This document shows, piece after piece, positions 36,001 to 38,473 of a stretch of 38,473 bases of DNA. The notes beneath the pieces are model-generated. The model was given only the letters and a program-made list of their open reading frames with translations, searched no databases and was not told where the DNA came from. Position 1 is the first letter of the stretch. Every line of letters starts with the position of its first letter. The stretch is from Paratrimastix pyriformis (Eukaryota > Preaxostyla > Paratrimastigidae), in NCBI GenBank assembly GCA_027972325.1, contig JAPMOS010000260.1, forward strand, positions 1-38,473. Direction: 5' to 3'. A program made the translations under genes and the position numbers.

Positions 36001-36170
36001 GTATGAAGGACGGCGAAGTGGAGGGCCTTTACGATCACAAGTTGCCGTTCATGCTGCTGAACGAGATCCAGAAACAGCACGCCACTATTGTCTCGCTACA
36101 AGCCCAAGTTGATGACCTGCGCTCCGGCATGGCGGCGCTGCTTGAGCTGGTGAAGTCAAAGCTGCAGTAA
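33039..36170 (+). CDS. Fibre/spike protein with C-terminal S74 chaperone domain, 1,043 residues
   Basis: The ATG at 33,039 follows a T7 run (33,022-33,028) and GTCGTCGCTAA. The long body is Gly/Ser/Thr/Ala-rich with many beta-repeat phrases (LTVGG, TIGGVLTVP, GTLTVNGS), like trimeric fibres. The end is a peptidase S74 / intramolecular chaperone domain from about residue 930: GSAAKYKTDI with S935 and K940, CYGLIADEAVTVCPDLV, and a terminal coiled coil. In the family this domain trimerises the fibre and then cuts itself off at the Ser. Residues from about 417 match the element-A copy, except for about 845-920, where the copies differ strongly. Such fibres recognise host surfaces. Confidence 0.85.
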   Translation: MADSSTSIQAAQLVLCPGASSAQITTSSNNPVKFPTGAITSSLSVTGASDFVGDVVFHGNVALSQAPTMDLKLRQLTDVSIAADDTTDKRLMRYDTVLGKWVADITYNEAASSGTVVKRTANGTINAAVINASGSLVADTVSERTADHGVSVDGVTMRDGMVNATKLVTATVETATPSLTDLNLNGVTVRGGNLTAQTLRLSGLASGDVYSTNGAITVVANRDRTGFESFGNTPGYAFDASYHLAVESGTGWVAGKRFAWTPAVLNTDTTLGTPTHLTVGGDGALAVTGDDSDSIWTGNVVLLTFLHTAARSYVTNDYLTTVDTSPLCMTALDHAVGTTLSPDFAATLTGTQLALSPYTLSYRGITIKSAAITNVTEIHNFAFTGGVWSVPQISSSIIARTSSGAQSTNYSVHLLGLMPCAAGPIVVDILSPNTFTSAPEAAISIDNRATSIQFVGSLAMLHVVPFMWVILQNATSVVASTYPIRPPSAPTREKLVLTMNDLSDSMFSINGGIGKIFRPDATRALVINSIASESYTTMGSALKLTYGGYTTGFVSRAADGVLSMTTGSATATNSSVVLRDATGASAFTTLSTSGAATIGGVLTVPSVASAGNLKLLLSGSNTTCGVYWGGSTAGSGLDGVGTPQSCTALALTGNCLRLKTGTSTAGTGLIVEDNSGAVNFAVNTSGASYSRGNHILGGSLTVGGTTSAGLLGTDSTGLVVARTASSNSAINTYALRAGDGSCGFHKVTGPVGSTLRLVMNGTDPNWGMYYSAVGATALNTNIFAPGCSPIGLTGPAIHLSTYNADSAGFVYESTSGTSGTTAVPQFAVNALTGNTYVNGTLTVNGSEARIATVANANALTMQSDQNVVVISADVSGAIYAANSSNPSIFLRAEGVDVIKLNKTKFYSPVARQTTLDTDGLDLRIDNDGKIGLPGSAAKYKTDIVNMEDTSSLYRLRPVNFRYRSDPSGAKCYGLIADEAVTVCPDLVRMKDGEVEGLYDHKLPFMLLNEIQKQHATIVSLQAQVDDLRSGMAALLELVKSKLQ

Positions 36171-37153
36171 AGCGTGCCATTTTTCGGTTGCACTCGCAGG
36201 TGTCTATTTTTTCCAAGTCGAAATGGCTGTACCAACACAAGCAATCTCTGCTCAAGTCAAAGCACTCAAGCAGATCTTCAGGCGCGTTCCGCTGCTGCGA
36301 CGGTGATGGAACCAGTGAACGTGCCACCCCTCCCACGCTTGCCGTCGACCCGGCCGGCGTTCCTAACCCTGTCGAACCCACAGACGAGATCGTGGAGATA
36401 GAGTTTGCGGACAAGGTGAAGCGCAACATCAAGGCTTCATGGCAACGTCAAGTGCCGCTTCTCGCGTCAAGTAAGATCATGCGCAGCTCACTCAAGTTTG
36501 ACCGATACATCTTTCCCCTCCTGAACGGCGACACGTTGCGGTGGAGTGAGGACGTGGACACAAAGCGCGAGCTCGGCGAGATGGTAGAGGAGCTGCGATG
36601 CTACGGGATGGTGCTTTCGGAAGGGCAACTCCAGTCGGTCTCGGACGGCAGCGGCTTCACGCGCCAGATCAACAAGGTACGCGACTATATCAACTCTCAT
36701 GAGGCCGCATGCTTCAACCGCTCGTACAGAAATGCTACCAGCCAGTTCGCGGTTGAGTGGGACAAGTACGTGATGGTGCTCGCTGCGAAACTCCAGTGCG
36801 ACAAGATGGAGTCCCTCAAGTTCACACTGCTCCGTGATACCGTGGTGTCGAAGGATATCTACAGCTTGCTTGATCTGAACCTCAAGTATCGAAACGTGGT
36901 GTATGAGTTCTTTGACTGGTTTGATGCGTTTGTGATCAAGGGCGACAGGGAAGGCCTCGTGCGGCGCACGGTGGATATTGCGCTGAACATCGATACCAGT
37001 GCTCTCAATGGAGCTGCTGACGTGATGGCGATCGTGAGCAACGTCTTAACCAGCTTCAAGGGTTCAAGCATCAACAAGGATACAGTACTCGCCAAACTCG
37101 TGAGTATTGCCAAGGTGAGTGATCTTCGTGGACAAGGCGAGACATCGACATAA
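34193..37153 (+). repeat. 3-kb direct repeat, copy 2 (fibre 3' part + next gene)
   Basis: Matches 3,937-6,954 in the same orientation. The differences are mostly synonymous, apart from the divergent window at about 35,575-35,800. The repeat ends after the 311-residue gene family, beyond which the two elements carry different genes. Confidence 0.85.
36223..37153 (+). CDS. Homologue of the 311-residue fibre-linked protein (fossil, looks broken)
   Basis: This gene corresponds to 6,019-6,954. The family start ATG is at 36,223, behind the same TATTTTTTCCAAGTCGAA leader. Most of the protein (from about VEIEFADKVKRNIKASW onward) is open and nearly identical, including SSLKFDRYIFPLLNGD and YEFFDWFDAFVI. 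The N-terminal Ala/Pro-rich part looks broken, with about one break. The gene again follows the fibre gene by about 50 nt, so the two genes move as a unit. Function unknown. Confidence 0.6.
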
Positions 37154-37233
37154 TGCCCCCTGTGGCGAAAAGGCCCCGATTTTCGATGATGTTGCGTCCC
37201 ATGATTTTTTTGTATGCAGCAAAAGCAAGCCAG

Positions 37234-37383
37234 ATGCTCAATTTCTTGAACGGTACGAGTGTGAGTCTCACAGCAAAGCCCGCAGATCCTAATCGGGTGC
37301 CTCTTGCCCCAGGATTTACCTATAGCGTGCGTGCGCCGCCTGCCCCAGCAAAACGAAGGGTCAGAAGGTTGATATCGCATTAG
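37234..37383 (+). CDS. Small hypothetical protein, 49 residues
   Basis: The ATG at 37,234 follows a T7 run at 37,205-37,211 and an A/C/G-rich leader (GTATGCAGCAAAAGC), the family start context. The product is MLNFLNGTSVSLTAKPADP and onward, Pro-rich with a basic end (KRRVRRLISH). It has no recognisable domain. The promoter-like context is the main support. Confidence 0.4.
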   Translation: MLNFLNGTSVSLTAKPADPNRVPLAPGFTYSVRAPPAPAKRRVRRLISH

Positions 37384-37496
37384 AGAAATTTGACGATATT
37401 GCGCGCCTGTATTATTGCACCAAATGGGATGGGTCGCCTTATGAAGAGGCAGCCCAGGACGAGCTGTGGCGGCGGGCGGAGAAATTTGTTAAGGCG

Positions 37497-38189
37497 ATGA
37501 AGAAGCACAATGCGAAGCCGCGCTATCCGGAAGAAGTCAAGCAAGAAATGAAGAGGGTTTATCACGAGGCATTTGACCGGACGCATGATCGAACTGCGGC
37601 GATGCGTGCGATGATGGGAAAGTCCCTCCCTCGTTATTTTGGTCAGAAGTACGCTGGAATGACTGAGGAGCAGAAGAAGCAGGCAAAGGCTGCAGAAGCC
37701 CGTCAGAAACGGGAAGAAAAGCGAGCCGAACTCTTGAGCCGATGGCGGCAGCGGCTGCGCGAATACAACGCGCGTCGCCTGAGTCTCAAACAAGATATTG
37801 TCAGCCGCCTCCAAGCTGCGTCGACACTCCCTGAGCGAGCCCAGATTATGAAGACCTACCGAACAAATCTGAAGGCCCTCGGACCACGGCCGGCAGTTAG
37901 ACGAACAGGCCGAATGGATCCCGGGCTGAGCAGGCATCTCACAGCAAGCAAAGTAGCGTTTGGAACAACCAAAGGCAGGCCGCGGATCGACTATGGGAGT
38001 CGTCTCCCTTACATGTCGCTTGGAGCGAAGCCGGAACGTGCCGTGCCGGCGCCTCTTCCGCCTCGGGCACTAGTATCGCCGCAGTACACCACAACACTTC
38101 CCCCACCTTCGGCTAGCGTGATGGAGGCTGCTCGCGAGGCTGCATTCCGTCGTACGGTCGCTTTGAGTCGGATCCCCGGCCTACGATAG
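37497..38189 (+). CDS. Basic hypothetical protein, 230 residues
   Basis: I do not recognise this protein. It is very basic and helical in its first 150 residues (KRVYHEAFDRTHDRTAAMRAMMG, then a Lys/Arg/Ala/Glu coiled coil), and the last 80 residues are Pro/Arg-rich and probably disordered. The first in-frame ATG is at 37,497, but coding-like sequence lies just upstream, so the true start is uncertain. A phrase near the start (EVKQEMKRVYHEAFD) resembles AEKAAVKRTYQAAKD in the 7,033-7,671 protein, which holds the same position in element A. The composition suggests a DNA-condensing or core protein. Confidence 0.5.
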   Translation: MKKHNAKPRYPEEVKQEMKRVYHEAFDRTHDRTAAMRAMMGKSLPRYFGQKYAGMTEEQKKQAKAAEARQKREEKRAELLSRWRQRLREYNARRLSLKQDIVSRLQAASTLPERAQIMKTYRTNLKALGPRPAVRRTGRMDPGLSRHLTASKVAFGTTKGRPRIDYGSRLPYMSLGAKPERAVPAPLPPRALVSPQYTTTLPPPSASVMEAAREAAFRRTVALSRIPGLR

Positions 38190-38300
38190 GCGACGGCGGG
38201 CCTTCGCGAGAGAAGTTGGGGTATTGTAAATGCCATCCAAAATTCCTCAATTTTTGAGTTCTAAAATTGGATATGAATTATCAGGAGCCAAAACAAAGCC
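38190..38300. other. Gap with weak hairpin
   Basis: CTCAATTTTTGAG, at about 38,247-38,259, forms a short stem, with ATCCAA/TTGGAT pairing loosely outside it. It may end the preceding transcript. AT-rich sequence then leads to the ATG at 38,301. Confidence 0.25.
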
Positions 38301-38414
38301 ATGAGTCAGTCGCTTATTCTCACCGGAATCCAGGAAACCGCAAAGCGGAACCTGGTCAAATATCTGAAGTACGTCGGGTATGAGCAGCTTCCCACCAGAC
38401 ACCGAGTTGATTAG
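38301..38414 (+). CDS. Short open frame, 37 residues, possible gene start
   Basis: The ATG follows an AT-rich leader (GGAGCCAAAACAAAGCC). The product (MSQSLILTGIQETAKRNLV and onward) is helical and reads like protein-coding sequence; the window ends 59 bases after the stop. It could be a small gene or the start of a larger broken one. Low support. Confidence 0.3.
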   Translation: MSQSLILTGIQETAKRNLVKYLKYVGYEQLPTRHRVD

Positions 38415-38473
38415 TCAGTACGAGCAGCTCATTGATGTCGTTTTCGTTTGAGTGAAATCTTTGCCTTCTTAGG

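Larger units (their letters stand above)
25880..38473. mobile_element. Element B: PLV-like integrated virus, left-hand part (fossil)
   Basis: This region has dense intron-free genes on both strands and uniform GC. It carries a capsid module (probable major capsid protein, small neighbour, L1R/F9L-like protein, small membrane proteins, A32-like ATPase) and then a rightward run (zinc-finger/membrane protein, tail-anchored protein, fibre, 311-residue homologue, basic proteins). The left edge lies just after the 82-bp minisatellite; the right end is outside the window. The fibre region repeats that of element A. Several genes look broken (about four breaks in all), but the capsid, ATPase and fibre frames are long and open, so the insertion seems fairly recent. 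Confidence 0.65.

Noticed and set aside
4035-36170. Bacteriophage tail fibre, hence a prophage
   Set aside because: S74 chaperone domains also occur in eukaryotic viruses. The A32-like ATPase, PLV-like capsid protein, L1R-like protein and neighbouring introns argue for a eukaryotic virus family.
1-38473. LTR retroelement, LINE, tRNA or rRNA genes
   Set aside because: No reverse transcriptase motif (YxDD), LTR pair, or recognisable tRNA or rRNA sequence was found by reading both strands.

Overview
The window looks like nuclear DNA of a unicellular eukaryote that has been colonised by DNA viruses. A GC-rich island (about 20.9-24.0 kb) carries intron-bearing genes with very short GT-AG introns (31-85 nt, pyrimidine-rich 3' ends). 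That fits a compact GC-rich protist; an Acanthamoeba-like amoeba is my best guess, but this is inference. No bacterial operon, tRNA or rRNA gene was seen.

Layout: (1) 1 to about 3,880 is AT-rich with small, tightly packed genes. One is recognisable as the poxvirus VLTF3-like late transcription factor of nucleocytoplasmic large DNA viruses (NCLDVs), so this is a giant-virus-derived fragment. It ends in a gene-free stretch with clustered GTTACT words and a long imperfect palindrome. (2) About 3,937 to 13,900 is GC-richer and belongs to a Polinton-like virus (PLV)-type element, here 'element A'. It has the end of a fibre gene with an S74 chaperone domain, three proteins of unknown function, a tyrosine recombinase with a zinc finger, a family B DNA polymerase and an archaeo-eukaryotic/UL52-type primase. 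(3) About 14,100-20,830 is a satellite of roughly 46 copies of a 143-bp unit. (4) 20,893-24,230 holds two host-like split genes. (5) About 24,000-25,240 is AT-rich, with 127-bp imperfect repeats and a 245-bp fold-back. (6) About 25,245-25,880 is a minisatellite of 82-bp units. (7) About 25,880 to the window end is 'element B'. It has a capsid module (probable major capsid protein, a small neighbour, an L1R/F9L-like myristoylated membrane protein, small membrane proteins and an A32-like packaging ATPase), then a tail-anchored protein, the full fibre gene and more genes.

Elements A and B are relatives. About 3 kb (fibre 3' end plus the next gene) is present in both as a direct repeat, and both lie on the same strand. 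Read together they suggest a family with the order capsid module, fibre, recombinase, polymerase, primase. A shows the right part of that order and B the left part. Most genes in both share a start context with a T-run about 10-25 nt before the ATG, which I take as the family's promoter. Several genes in all three viral segments look broken, so they are treated as fossils, although noisy assembly at homopolymers cannot be excluded.

The most interesting points are the combination of a PLV-like capsid/ATPase set with a polymerase that looks RNA-primed plus a UL52-type primase, an L1R/F9L-like protein, and the duplicated fibre whose two copies differ mainly in one short window just before the chaperone domain.
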